A stretch of 64,000 nucleotides of DNA from Bacillota bacterium (GTDB lineage: Bacteria; Bacillota; Clostridia; Lachnospirales; Lachnospiraceae): assembly GCA_023415595.1 (NCBI GenBank), contig JAEZJW010000168.1, positions 1 to 64,000 on the forward strand, read 5' to 3'. Below are positions 8,196-15,878 of the stretch, piece by piece. The notes beneath the pieces are model-generated. The model searched no databases. It saw nothing but the letters and a program-made list of their open reading frames with translations, and was not told the DNA's origin. Each line of letters begins with the position of its first letter. Position 1 is the stretch's first letter. The translations under genes were made by a program, and so were the position numbers.

Positions 8196-8240
8196 TCAAT
8201 CATTGTCCCTAACTGTGGTTAATGTTATTAAGTATCTCAT
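8196..8240 (-). CDS. aspS leader peptide ending Asp-Asn-Asp
   Basis: A 14-codon ORF, MRYLITLTTVRDND, then TGA. An AGGG site (8246-8249) lies 5 bases before the ATG, and the predicted transcription start is about 24 bases upstream. The final three sense codons GAC AAT GAT specify Asp, Asn and Asp, the two amino acids whose tRNAs a non-discriminating AspRS supplies. The stop codon lies two bases before segment 1 of the attenuator. This is the arrangement expected of a ribosome-mediated attenuation peptide. Its expression is inferred, not shown. Confidence 0.65.
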   Translation of the reverse strand: MRYLITLTTVRDND

Positions 8241-8270
8241 GACATCCCTGCTTCCGAAATTTTTATCAAG

Positions 8271-8297
8271 ATTATCACAAAATTAAGATGTTGTCAA
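8271..8297 (-). promoter_or_regulatory. Promoter of the aspS leader
   Basis: TTGACA (8292-8297) is followed 15 bases later by an extended -10, TGTGATAAT (GATAAT at 8271-8276). TAATCT two bases further on would give a 17-base spacer. Transcription would start near 8262-8264, giving a leader of about 195 nt to the terminator U-run. The remaining 210 bp up to the SDR gene (8298-8506) hold no other clear signal. Confidence 0.6.
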
Positions 8298-8506
8298 ATG
8301 TATTATATTATATTCTTAAGGCTACATCTCTGCTTTCTTTCTGGCTGATATGGTCTTCTCCTGGACGTTCCTTTAATCATCTCAAACAGATATTTGTCCG
8401 GACTGTATACGGAACGGTTTGAATCGGACTGAATATTTCATGATATTATTGGCAAAATGAAAATATGGGTAGATTTTTAACAGCTGATTCTTAATGGAGG
8501 ATTCAT

Positions 8507-9241
8507 ATGACAAATGTAAAGGGAAAATGGGCATTGATAACAGGAGCAAGCAGAGGTATAGGTTATCTCATCGCGCTTGAAATGGCTAAGCGAGGCTGTA
8601 ATCTGGTGCTTCATTCCAGAAGTATTACCCATACAGAGAAGGTACTGGAGGAAGTAAAGGAGTTAGGTGTCAAGGCATACGCCGTTCAGGCCGAGCTATC
8701 CGATATGTCTGCAGTAAACAGGATGCTGGATGAGATTGAAGAGAAGAATATCCATATCGATATTTTATTCAATGACGCCGCTGTCCAGATTGCTTATCGG
8801 CATGAATATTTTAAGACACCGGTTGAGGATTTTACTCAGAGCTTTTTGATTAATACGATTACACCGGCAATCATCTGTTACCGTCTGATTCCCAAGATGG
8901 TTGAGAAGGGCTTTGGAAGGGTGATCAATACGACCAGCGGTATCCGAAACGAACCGGAGCAGGCAGGCTATTCTGCCAGTAAAGCTGCACTCGATAAATT
9001 TACAAGGGATTTGGGCTCGAGATTGGAAGGAACAAATGTCATGATCAATCTAGCCGATCCCGGCTGGTGCAGAACGGATCTTGGAGGTCCCCACGCTCCG
9101 AATGCCGCGGAAAGCAGTATTCCCGGTATGCTGGTTGGCGCTTTTCTGGATGATAAGAAGAGTGGGAGATGGATATCGGCCCAGGATTATACCGGTATGG
9201 CGATGGAGGAAGCTGTTAAGAAGGCTCAGAACATGGAGTAG
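8507..9241 (+). CDS. Short-chain dehydrogenase/reductase (FabG-like SDR)
   Basis: A 244-residue classical SDR. The Rossmann cofactor motif TGASRGIG lies at residues 12-19, NDAAVQ replaces the usual NNAG near residue 88, and the catalytic pair is Tyr155-x-x-x-Lys159 (YSASK), with a Ser in TTSGI about 13 residues earlier. Arg16 after the glycine motif and basic/serine residues at the end of strand 2 (HSRS) suggest NADPH preference. It would reduce a carbonyl or oxidise an alcohol; the substrate is not evident. The start has a GGAGG site 7 bases upstream. It is monocistronic, with a terminator at 9288-9345. Confidence 0.85.
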   Translation: MTNVKGKWALITGASRGIGYLIALEMAKRGCNLVLHSRSITHTEKVLEEVKELGVKAYAVQAELSDMSAVNRMLDEIEEKNIHIDILFNDAAVQIAYRHEYFKTPVEDFTQSFLINTITPAIICYRLIPKMVEKGFGRVINTTSGIRNEPEQAGYSASKAALDKFTRDLGSRLEGTNVMINLADPGWCRTDLGGPHAPNAAESSIPGMLVGAFLDDKKSGRWISAQDYTGMAMEEAVKKAQNME

Positions 9242-9250
9242 AGAACTAAG

Positions 9251-9345
9251 AGGAACCGGCACGCCGGTTCACGAAACAGAATCATTTCCCCGGAGTGGAA
9301 GCAGTGGCGGCATAGAGATCCTGCATTCCATCCGGGGATATTTTT
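9251..9345 (+). terminator. Tandem hairpins and intrinsic terminator after the SDR gene
   Basis: A perfect GAACCGGC/GCCGGTTC hairpin (from about 9253) is followed by a larger stem (CCCCGG 9288-9293 with CCGGGG 9332-9337, plus inner TGGAA/TTCCA and GCAG/CTGC pairing) and then ATATTTTTGATTT. Confidence 0.75.
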
Positions 9346-9441
9346 GATTTATTCTTATCGTTTTGTGGATATCAAATCCTTTTACTAATATACTCGGGGA
9401 ATTCAGATATGTTCCCTTTATTTCATAAACATTGAAATTTG

Positions 9442-9912
9442 CTAAAAACCTTCCTTGCGGCGACGGTGGCGTAGAGCATTACGTTTCTTACCTGCCTCCC
9501 ATTCGGCACGTTCTGTTTCGGTTTCCGGAAGAAGCCGGGGCACTTCAGTGGGTTTTCCCGCCTCATCCAAGGCAACCAGAACCAGATAAGCACGGTTCAC
9601 TACCTTTCTGACACCGTGCAGGTCCTCAACATAGGTATCCACCCTTACCTCCATGGATGTCTTTCCCACATAGGTGATGCGGCCAATCAGAACAAGTGTA
9701 TTATTAATATAAGCGCCGGCTTTAAACTGTAAATTGTCTATCGCAGCGGTGGTGACATTACTGCCGGAGTGGCGTCTTGCGACAACAGCTGCTACTACAT
9801 CGATCCATTCGACCAGCTGCCCTCCGAAGAGACGGTCTTGACCGTTAATGTGGTTCGGCATCAGGATCTGTACCTGCTCCGTCAGAGAATCTGCAACCCG
9901 TTTTGCTTCCAT
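9442..9912 (-). CDS. Acyl-CoA thioesterase, hotdog fold (YciA/ACOT type)
   Basis: A 156-residue single hotdog-domain protein. The segment FGGQLVEWIDVVAAVVARRHSG around residues 29-50 holds the Asp used by YciA/BFIT-type thioesterases, and the preceding PNHINGQDRLFGG matches the family entry sequence. The beta-sheet part (GRITYVGKTSMEVRVDTYVED) is typical. The C-terminus is short and strongly basic. It would hydrolyse acyl-CoA to free acid and CoA in the cytosol; chain-length preference is unknown. An AAAGGA lies 11-12 bases before the start. It is a single gene, convergent with the SDR. Confidence 0.85.
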   Translation of the reverse strand: MEAKRVADSLTEQVQILMPNHINGQDRLFGGQLVEWIDVVAAVVARRHSGSNVTTAAIDNLQFKAGAYINNTLVLIGRITYVGKTSMEVRVDTYVEDLHGVRKVVNRAYLVLVALDEAGKPTEVPRLLPETETERAEWEAGKKRNALRHRRRKEGF

Positions 9913-10099
9913 AGCTTTCGTATCCTTTCGTTATTGCATTTACATAATGAAATAGTCTTTATTTTAGGGTATCCTAATTTTATACCTTTCTAATATAATT
10001 AGCAAGGACTACTCGTTACCATTCAGTATTCCATATGATTGGGAGAGAACCAAGTGCCGATGTATGCTTATTTATGTTGGTCATTTTAGAAAAAATCTC

Positions 10100-10127
10100 T
10101 TTTCAAACAGTAATTATATGGTATAAT
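10100..10127 (+). promoter_or_regulatory. Promoter of class II aldolase gene
   Basis: TTTTCA (10100-10105), a 16-base spacer and TATAAT (10122-10127), with an extended -10 dinucleotide (TGGTATAAT). Predicted 5' UTR of about 110 nt. The remainder of the 9913-10246 gap shows no further signal. Confidence 0.65.
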
Positions 10128-10246
10128 ATATGGAGCATGCTAACAGTGGACCTTTCAGTAAGCTTTCCTCACAATCCTCAAATGAAGATAAAGTTGCCTT
10201 GGTCTGACTGTCATGAATATTTAACAAAACGAAAGGAATGAATGAG

Positions 10247-11185
10247 ATGGCATTAGTAACAACAAAAGAAATGTTTCAGAAGGCATATGCAGGCGGCTAT
10301 GCAATCGGTGCTTTCAATGTGAATAACATGGAAATCGTTCAGGGCATCACAGAGGCAGCGAAGGAAGAAAACGCTCCCGTTATCTTACAGGTATCCGCTG
10401 GTGCAAGAAAATATGCTAAGCATAATTATCTCGTAAAATTAGTGGAGGCTGCACTGTTAGATACGGATCTTCCGATAGCGCTTCACTTAGATCACGGTGA
10501 GGATTTTGAAATCTGTAAATCCTGTATCGACGGTGGTTTCACCTCTGTTATGATTGACGGATCCAAGCACAGCTTCGAAGAAAATATAGCAGTAACCAAA
10601 AAGGTTGTAGAATACGCTCATGCTCACGGCTGTGTAGTAGAAGGTGAGTTAGGCAAGTTAGCAGGTATCGAGGACGACGTTAATGTATCTGCTGCAGATG
10701 CTTCCTATACCAGACCGGAAGAGGTAGAAGAATTCGTAAGCCGTACCGGTGTTGACTCCCTTGCAATCGCAATCGGAACTAGCCATGGCGCTTTCAAGTT
10801 CAAGCCCGGCCAGAAACCTCAGCTGCGTTTTGACATTCTGGAAGAGGTAGCTAAGAGACTTCCCAACTTCCCGATCGTATTACACGGTGCTTCCTCCGTA
10901 TCCCAGGAGTATGTTGAAATCATCCGCAATAACGGCGGCAAGTTAGACGATGCAATCGGTATCCCTGAGGATATGTTAAGACAGGCTGCTAAAATGGCAG
11001 TATGTAAGATCAACATCGACTCTGATTTAAGACTTGCATTCACTGCAGGTGTAAGACAGCACATCATGAGCAATCCGAGCCACTTCGATCCCAGACAGTT
11101 CCTTACTCCGGGCAGAGATTTCGTAAAGGCTCTTGTAAAGCATAAGATCACTGAAGTTCTTGGCTGTTCAGGCGCTGCAAAGTAA
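10247..11185 (+). CDS. fba: Fructose-1,6-bisphosphate aldolase, class II
   Basis: A 312-residue zinc-dependent aldolase catalysing the reversible cleavage of fructose 1,6-bisphosphate to DHAP and glyceraldehyde 3-phosphate in glycolysis. Visible motifs are FNVNNMEIVQ near the N-terminus, the metal-site segment LHLDHGEDFE (about residues 78-87), EGELGKLAGIED (about 133-144), and VLHGASS with CKINIDSDLR in the phosphate-binding region. I place the start at 10247 because AAAGG lies 10 bases upstream; an in-frame ATG at 10238 is only one base from that site. Codon use is strongly biased, as in the opp genes, suggesting high expression. A large structured repeat begins 26 bases after the stop. Confidence 0.93.
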   Translation: MALVTTKEMFQKAYAGGYAIGAFNVNNMEIVQGITEAAKEENAPVILQVSAGARKYAKHNYLVKLVEAALLDTDLPIALHLDHGEDFEICKSCIDGGFTSVMIDGSKHSFEENIAVTKKVVEYAHAHGCVVEGELGKLAGIEDDVNVSAADASYTRPEEVEEFVSRTGVDSLAIAIGTSHGAFKFKPGQKPQLRFDILEEVAKRLPNFPIVLHGASSVSQEYVEIIRNNGGKLDDAIGIPEDMLRQAAKMAVCKINIDSDLRLAFTAGVRQHIMSNPSHFDPRQFLTPGRDFVKALVKHKITEVLGCSGAAK

Positions 11186-11210
11186 GAAGTCATAATTTCC
11201 CTAGGTATTT

Positions 11211-11430
11211 AGGGGTTTTGCATTGTTGAGTTATATTAACCGGGGTAGTATCATCATCATCCTCGGAGAAAGATTTCCTGCTACTGTCGTGCCAGTGCCG
11301 CCTAAGTAAAACAGGCGGCCACTATCAGCGTATTACTTTATATACGCTTGCACATTACTTCCGCAGGAAACTTCTCCGTTGACAACGATGACACTACCCC
11401 GGTTATTTCTATGTATTGATGCAAAACCCT
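11211..11430 (+). repeat. Structured repeat element E1, copy 1 (probable RNA element)
   Basis: A 220-bp imperfect palindrome. Outer arms are GGGTTTTGCAT with ATGCAAAACCC. The next helix is AACCGGGGTAGT with ACTACCCCGGTT (11242-11249 core with 11393-11400). Then come GGAGAA with TTCTCC and TTTCCTGC with GCAGGAAA, and a GTGC/GCAC helix closing a junction of two hairpins (AGTGCCGCCT..AGGCGGCCACT and AGCGTAT..ATACGCT). The internal loops ATCATCATCATC and GTTGACAACGATGAC are almost identical in copy 2 at 27444-27628. No U-run follows, so it is not an ordinary terminator. It starts 26 bp after fba. Confidence 0.75.
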
Positions 11431-11589
11431 CGTTAAAGAATAAAATAAAGTTTATATATATGATACGAAATAATTATTTAATAAATATTAATTTAAATTA
11501 ATTATATCAGCGCTAGATTTCTTTCTTCTAATCTACTGAAGAACAACCAAGAACATCGGTAATTATTATGATTAGTTGAAAGAAGTAGG

Positions 11590-11875
11590 ACGGCGCCCTC
11601 AATGACTTGAATGTTTATCACATCAATAACTAAAAAGGAATAGCGTGGGATTATTATCCGCAAGGAGACCGTATGCCGCCGTCGGTACTTAGGTTGTGGC
11701 AGTGATCTTTCTGTCACAACCTTAGGTACCGCTACGTGCGAAAAGTCATTAAGTTAGGTTCTTAACTTAATGACTTTGGATCACGAGTGAGAACGTGTCT
11801 CCGGTGGATGATAATTCCATGCTATTTTCGTTAAACTAATATGTGATAAACGCCAAAAACCAAAAAGGGCGCCGT
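11590..11875. repeat. Long fold-back element E2
   Basis: A 286-bp nested palindrome. Arms ACGGCGCCCT (11590-11599) and AGGGCGCCGT (11866-11875) are perfect. Inside are GTTTATCACAT (11613-11623) with ATGTGATAAAC (11841-11851), then TAGCGTGG..ATTATTATCC with GGATGATAAT..CCATGCTA including G-U pairs, then GGAGAC with GTCTCC. The interior carries two hairpins, GGTAC..AGGTTGTG with CACAACCT..GTACC, and a perfect 15-bp stem AAGTCATTAAGTTA with TAACTTAATGACTT. It contains no gene. It lies 160 bp after E1 and just beyond the 3' end of the GGDEF-EAL gene. The 11431-11589 spacer is AT-rich with no clear feature. Confidence 0.7.
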
Positions 11876-11891
11876 ATAATTACACGATGAG

Positions 11892-14360
11892 TTATACCTT
11901 CCTGATTAGGTCAACCAGGTCCGGTGGATGTAAGGGGCCGCTGAAGATGAAGCCCTGGATGATGTCGCAGTGCTTTGACTTGAGCAGCCTGAGCTGGTCC
12001 TCGTGCTCAACACCTTCAGCAACTACCTTAATCTTTAGGCTGTGTGCCAATTGGATAATGGATTCGGCGATGTTGGAATCCTTCTCGCTGGTACAGATGT
12101 TATCAATGAAGGATTTATCGATCTTTAAGGTGTTGATCGGCATCTTCGTCAGGTAGTTCAATGAGGAATAACCGGTGCCGAAGTCATCCAGGGAGATGCC
12201 GACTCCGATTTCCTGCAGAGAAGCCAACAGGGTTGTTGCGTCCATTATGGATGCAACCAGAGTGCTTTCCGTAATCTCCAGCTCCAGGTACCTAGGCGGA
12301 AGTCCGGTTTCTGCAAGGATATCGGACAGCATAGTGGTGAAGCCGGGGCGATTGATCTGGACGGATGAGATGTTAACGGATACGGGTCGGGGGGTAATGC
12401 CCATATCAATCATGGACTTATTAAAACAGCAGGCTTCACGAAGAAGCCATGAGCTTAGCTCGATGATTAATCCGCTTTCCTCCGCAATCGGGATAAATTC
12501 CTCCGGTGTCAGAGAACCTAGCCGGTCACTCCGGATTCTCATCAGTGCCTCAAAACCGATGACGGACATGGTAGTAATCTCAAATAACGGCTGATATTGG
12601 ATATAGACATCTTTATTATCAATTGCATTGCGCAGTACTTCAATGATCATTGTATTCCGGTTTAATTCGTCTTCCATCTTGGCGTCGAACATCGTGAATT
12701 TGTTCTTACCGGTATCCTTAGATTTATACATGGCGATATCTGCGTTTTTAATAAGTGCATTCGGTGATAGACCATTCTGAGGATATACTGCGATACCGAT
12801 ACTCATCGACACATAGATAATTTCGCCGTTCAATTCCAGAGGAGTGCGGAAGCATTCAATGATTTTAGCTGCAAACTCGATTGCTTCCTCCTGCGCTGAG
12901 ATTCCTTCCTTAAAGAGAAGGAATTCATCACCGCCCGCTCTGGCTAACATATCGTTTTCTCCAATAACGGAGGCCAGGATCTGAGCGGTCCTCATCAGTA
13001 GGGAGTCTCCGTATTCATGTCCGAGTGTATCATTTACGGTCTTAAAATTATCCAGATCCACGAAATAAACAGCATGGGATTTCTTCATGGAAGGAGAAGC
13101 AACCAGGGCGGCATTGACATAATCCAAAAATGCCAGCTTGTTCGGCAGATTTGTTAAGGTGTCATGATAAGCCAAATACTCGATATGGTCATAATTCGTC
13201 CGAAGCTGTTCCTCATTTGACAGAAGTTCTTCATGCATGGAGGCAAGATCTTCGTAATTGGTCTTAATGATATGCAGCATTTTATTGAAATTCTTGGATA
13301 GCTCACCAAGCTCATTCTTACTTTTGATATTGGACTGTACATTTAAGTCACCATCCGAGGCCGTCCGCATAGCGTCTCTTAAGGCAATAATCGGTGCAGT
13401 TAATCTCTTGGTCAGAACATGAGCACACAGAATAATGATACCCAGCAGAACGGCACAGAGGAAAATCAGCAGGGACAGGATGATGCTGGTGATGGATAAT
13501 AGCTCGGAGACATTTTGCTTTACGACTAAAACCCAGTCGAACTCAGGAATGATACAATAACCGTTGGCAAGCTCTCTGTCACCTTGGTAGCATTCAAAGG
13601 TTCCGCTCACCGGAATTAATCCCTTATTGTAGTTTTTCACTAAACCGGCCATCTTCTCGAGATGGATCTGGTCTCCAATTAAGGCTTGATCAGGATGATA
13701 AAGAATTGTTCCGTCACGATCCAAAAGAATACCGCCTCCAGTCTTTCCGACGGTGATGGAACCCATGAATTCCTGGAAATAGGAGAGATTTAAAGTACTC
13801 ACAATATAACCAATTCGTTCCCCTGAGAATGACCCTCCGGCATAAACCTGACATCCGATTTCGATGGTATGGAGGTTACCATTTCCCATAACGACAGAAG
13901 TTACACCACTAATTCCGACAGCATAATTGCTCGTGGCAGACAGGTAGGAAAGTGTAAGGCTGTTATTGCTGGAGCTGCCGACAAGTGCCGGTTCCGAACT
14001 GGCGATGATCTGCTTATCTAAATCATAGAACGAGATTAGTTCACAGGAATTATAATTTTCCTTTCGGGTTTTCAGGAGTTGATTGACAGTTTCTGAAGGA
14101 ACTGGGTTCTGGGAGCTGTTGGACTGTTTGGCCAGATTCTGAAGCTCATCCTGAAGGGAGAGAAGGGATAATTCCGTCTTCTGAGTGCCAATGAGTGCTT
14201 CCAGCCCACTGCGATGAGCCTCCGCCATGGTTTTAAGATTATCCGTCTGAACCTCGATCAGTCTACGGTTAATGATTCCCTGTACAATTACGGACATGAG
14301 TACAACAGGTAAAATAGAAGAAATAATCAAAAGAATTCGTAAGGATTTCTTAATTGACAT
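11892..14360 (-). CDS. Membrane GGDEF-EAL protein (c-di-GMP turnover) with extracellular sensor and HAMP
   Basis: An 822-residue protein. An N-terminal transmembrane helix (about 13-33) leads to an extracellular Cache-like sensor of about 250 residues. A second membrane helix, a HAMP linker (RLTAPIIALRDAM), a GGDEF domain with intact RAGGDEF near residue 472, and an EAL domain follow. EAL residues are kept: FEAL near 603, the Asn of VSVNIS, ELEITES, LDDFGTGYSS, KIDKSFI and AEGVE. The inhibitory RxxD site is degenerate (GEND). It could synthesise and/or degrade c-di-GMP in response to an outside ligand. The start at 14360 has GGAGG 9 bases upstream; an in-frame TTG at 14387 is less likely. It may influence the polysaccharide genes, but nothing shows it. 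Confidence 0.9.
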   Translation of the reverse strand: MSIKKSLRILLIISSILPVVLMSVIVQGIINRRLIEVQTDNLKTMAEAHRSGLEALIGTQKTELSLLSLQDELQNLAKQSNSSQNPVPSETVNQLLKTRKENYNSCELISFYDLDKQIIASSEPALVGSSSNNSLTLSYLSATSNYAVGISGVTSVVMGNGNLHTIEIGCQVYAGGSFSGERIGYIVSTLNLSYFQEFMGSITVGKTGGGILLDRDGTILYHPDQALIGDQIHLEKMAGLVKNYNKGLIPVSGTFECYQGDRELANGYCIIPEFDWVLVVKQNVSELLSITSIILSLLIFLCAVLLGIIILCAHVLTKRLTAPIIALRDAMRTASDGDLNVQSNIKSKNELGELSKNFNKMLHIIKTNYEDLASMHEELLSNEEQLRTNYDHIEYLAYHDTLTNLPNKLAFLDYVNAALVASPSMKKSHAVYFVDLDNFKTVNDTLGHEYGDSLLMRTAQILASVIGENDMLARAGGDEFLLFKEGISAQEEAIEFAAKIIECFRTPLELNGEIIYVSMSIGIAVYPQNGLSPNALIKNADIAMYKSKDTGKNKFTMFDAKMEDELNRNTMIIEVLRNAIDNKDVYIQYQPLFEITTMSVIGFEALMRIRSDRLGSLTPEEFIPIAEESGLIIELSSWLLREACCFNKSMIDMGITPRPVSVNISSVQINRPGFTTMLSDILAETGLPPRYLELEITESTLVASIMDATTLLASLQEIGVGISLDDFGTGYSSLNYLTKMPINTLKIDKSFIDNICTSEKDSNIAESIIQLAHSLKIKVVAEGVEHEDQLRLLKSKHCDIIQGFIFSGPLHPPDLVDLIRKV

Positions 14361-14717
14361 GACCCATAACCTCCGTAATTTTAACAATGGCGTAAAGAAA
14401 CCCCATTTATACTCATTCTATCAATTACGACATAATAATGCAATAAATTTCTATTATTAGGTAATAAAAGTGGGTATGGAAATCATTTCTCCCTGGCATA
14501 TATTCTACTTCTACAAGGCTGAACCTGCCCAAAAGGTTCCATTTATGACGATCCGGGAACAGTTAATCGGAGTTTCTAAGGTTTATAGAATTTTTAGTTG
14601 AAAATATAGGATATTAAGGTTATACTTGTAATGTTATTAATCCGGGCATTCGGTAATAATATACAGCAGAGGGCATGTCTAGAAAAGAGATGCGAAAGAA
14701 GGAAAGCAGGCTGAGCT
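14361..14717. other. Divergent intergenic region with a weak hairpin
   Basis: 357 bp between the GGDEF-EAL gene and tgt. GAACCT and AGGTTC (about 14523-14541) form a short hairpin of unclear purpose. The only convincing signal is the tgt promoter at 14598-14626. No preQ1 riboswitch signature is visible. Confidence 0.35.
14598..14626 (+). promoter_or_regulatory. Promoter of tgt-yajC
   Basis: TTGAAA (14598-14603), 17-base spacer, TATACT (14621-14626), giving a 5' UTR of about 85 nt. Confidence 0.7.
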
Positions 14718-15854
14718 ATGTACAGATTAATTGCGCAGGATGGGAGAGCCAAGAGCGGTGAATTCGAAACCGTACATGGTACAATACAGACTCCGGTATT
14801 TATGAATGTTGGAACAGTAGCAGCGATCAAAGGTGCTGTGTCCACGATGGATCTGAACGGTATAGGGACACAGGTTGAGTTATCCAATACCTATCATCTT
14901 CATGTAAGGCCCGGTGATAAAGTAATAAAGCAGATGGGCGGCCTTCATAAATTCATGGTCTGGGACAAACCGATCCTTACCGATTCCGGCGGCTTCCAAG
15001 TATTTTCCCTGTCGAGCCTTCGTAAAATCAAGGAAGAGGGAGTGTATTTCAGCTCCCATATTGATGGCAGGAAGATCTTCATGGGACCTGAGGAAAGCAT
15101 GCAGATCCAATCAAATCTGGCATCCACGATTGCAATGGCCTTTGATGAATGTCCCCCGCACCCTGCAACAAGAGAATACATGCAGGCTTCCGTGGACCGG
15201 ACCACACGCTGGCTGCTTCGCTGTCAGACGGAGATGAAACGGCTGAACGGGCTTCCGGATACCATTAATAAGCATCAGATGCTGTTCGGAATCAATCAGG
15301 GAGGCACCTTTGAGGATATCCGGATCGAGCATGCGAAGAGGATCACGGACTTTAATCTGGACGGATATGCTCTTGGCGGACTGGCTGTCGGTGAAAGCCA
15401 TAGTGAGATGTACCGGATTATCGAAGAGACCGTACCCTATCTTCCTTTGGAAAAACCGGTTTATCTGATGGGAGTCGGTACTCCGGCAAATATTCTCGAG
15501 GCTGTGGACCGTGGTGTAGATTTCTTTGATTGTGTATATCCGTCAAGAAACGGAAGACATGGACATGCTTATACGGGCGAAGGCAAGAGGAATCTTCTGA
15601 ATGCGAAGTATGAGCTGGACGACCGGCCGATTGAAGAGGGCTGTGGCTGTCCGACCTGTTCGCACTACAGCAGGGCATATATCAGACATCTCTTAAAAGC
15701 GAAGGAGATGCTGGGGATGCGGCTTCTGGTACTCCATAATCTCTATTTCTACAACCATATGATGGAGGAAATCAGAGAAGCAATCCGAGAAAAAAGTTAT
15801 CAGGAATATAAGAAGAAAAAACTCGAAGGTTTTTTAAAGAGCGATGACAAATAA
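14718..15854 (+). CDS. tgt: tRNA-guanine transglycosylase (queuosine synthesis)
   Basis: A 378-residue enzyme that exchanges guanine 34 of GUN-anticodon tRNAs for preQ1 during queuosine synthesis. The first catalytic aspartate is Asp89 in ILTDSGGFQVFSL. The nucleophile region reads VDFFDCVYPSRNGRHG. The zinc site is the CGCPTC cluster plus a downstream His in LVLHN, matching the CxC-x2-C-x25-H pattern. Length matches bacterial Tgt. yajC follows 24 bp downstream, the common bacterial tgt-yajC order. Other queuosine genes are not in the window. Confidence 0.95.
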   Translation: MYRLIAQDGRAKSGEFETVHGTIQTPVFMNVGTVAAIKGAVSTMDLNGIGTQVELSNTYHLHVRPGDKVIKQMGGLHKFMVWDKPILTDSGGFQVFSLSSLRKIKEEGVYFSSHIDGRKIFMGPEESMQIQSNLASTIAMAFDECPPHPATREYMQASVDRTTRWLLRCQTEMKRLNGLPDTINKHQMLFGINQGGTFEDIRIEHAKRITDFNLDGYALGGLAVGESHSEMYRIIEETVPYLPLEKPVYLMGVGTPANILEAVDRGVDFFDCVYPSRNGRHGHAYTGEGKRNLLNAKYELDDRPIEEGCGCPTCSHYSRAYIRHLLKAKEMLGMRLLVLHNLYFYNHMMEEIREAIREKSYQEYKKKKLEGFLKSDDK

Positions 15855-15878
15855 AATTATATTTAGGAGGTTTATGTT

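Noticed and set aside
8067..8262. 6S RNA
   Set aside because: The length of about 195 nt fits, but there is no long closing helix between the ends, and a leader peptide plus a competing terminator explain the region better.
7888..8298. T-box riboswitch for aspS
   Set aside because: No AGGGTGGNACCGCG-type T-box sequence or specifier-loop arrangement is visible.
11211..11430. Retron msr-msd RNA
   Set aside because: Inverted outer arms are suggestive, but no reverse transcriptase gene lies next to either copy.
11186..11891. CRISPR array or tandem repeats
   Set aside because: The repeats are inverted arms within single elements, not regularly spaced direct repeats.
14361..14717. preQ1 riboswitch upstream of tgt
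   Set aside because: No A-rich pseudoknot tail or conserved preQ1 hairpin was found; only a promoter and a weak hairpin are present.
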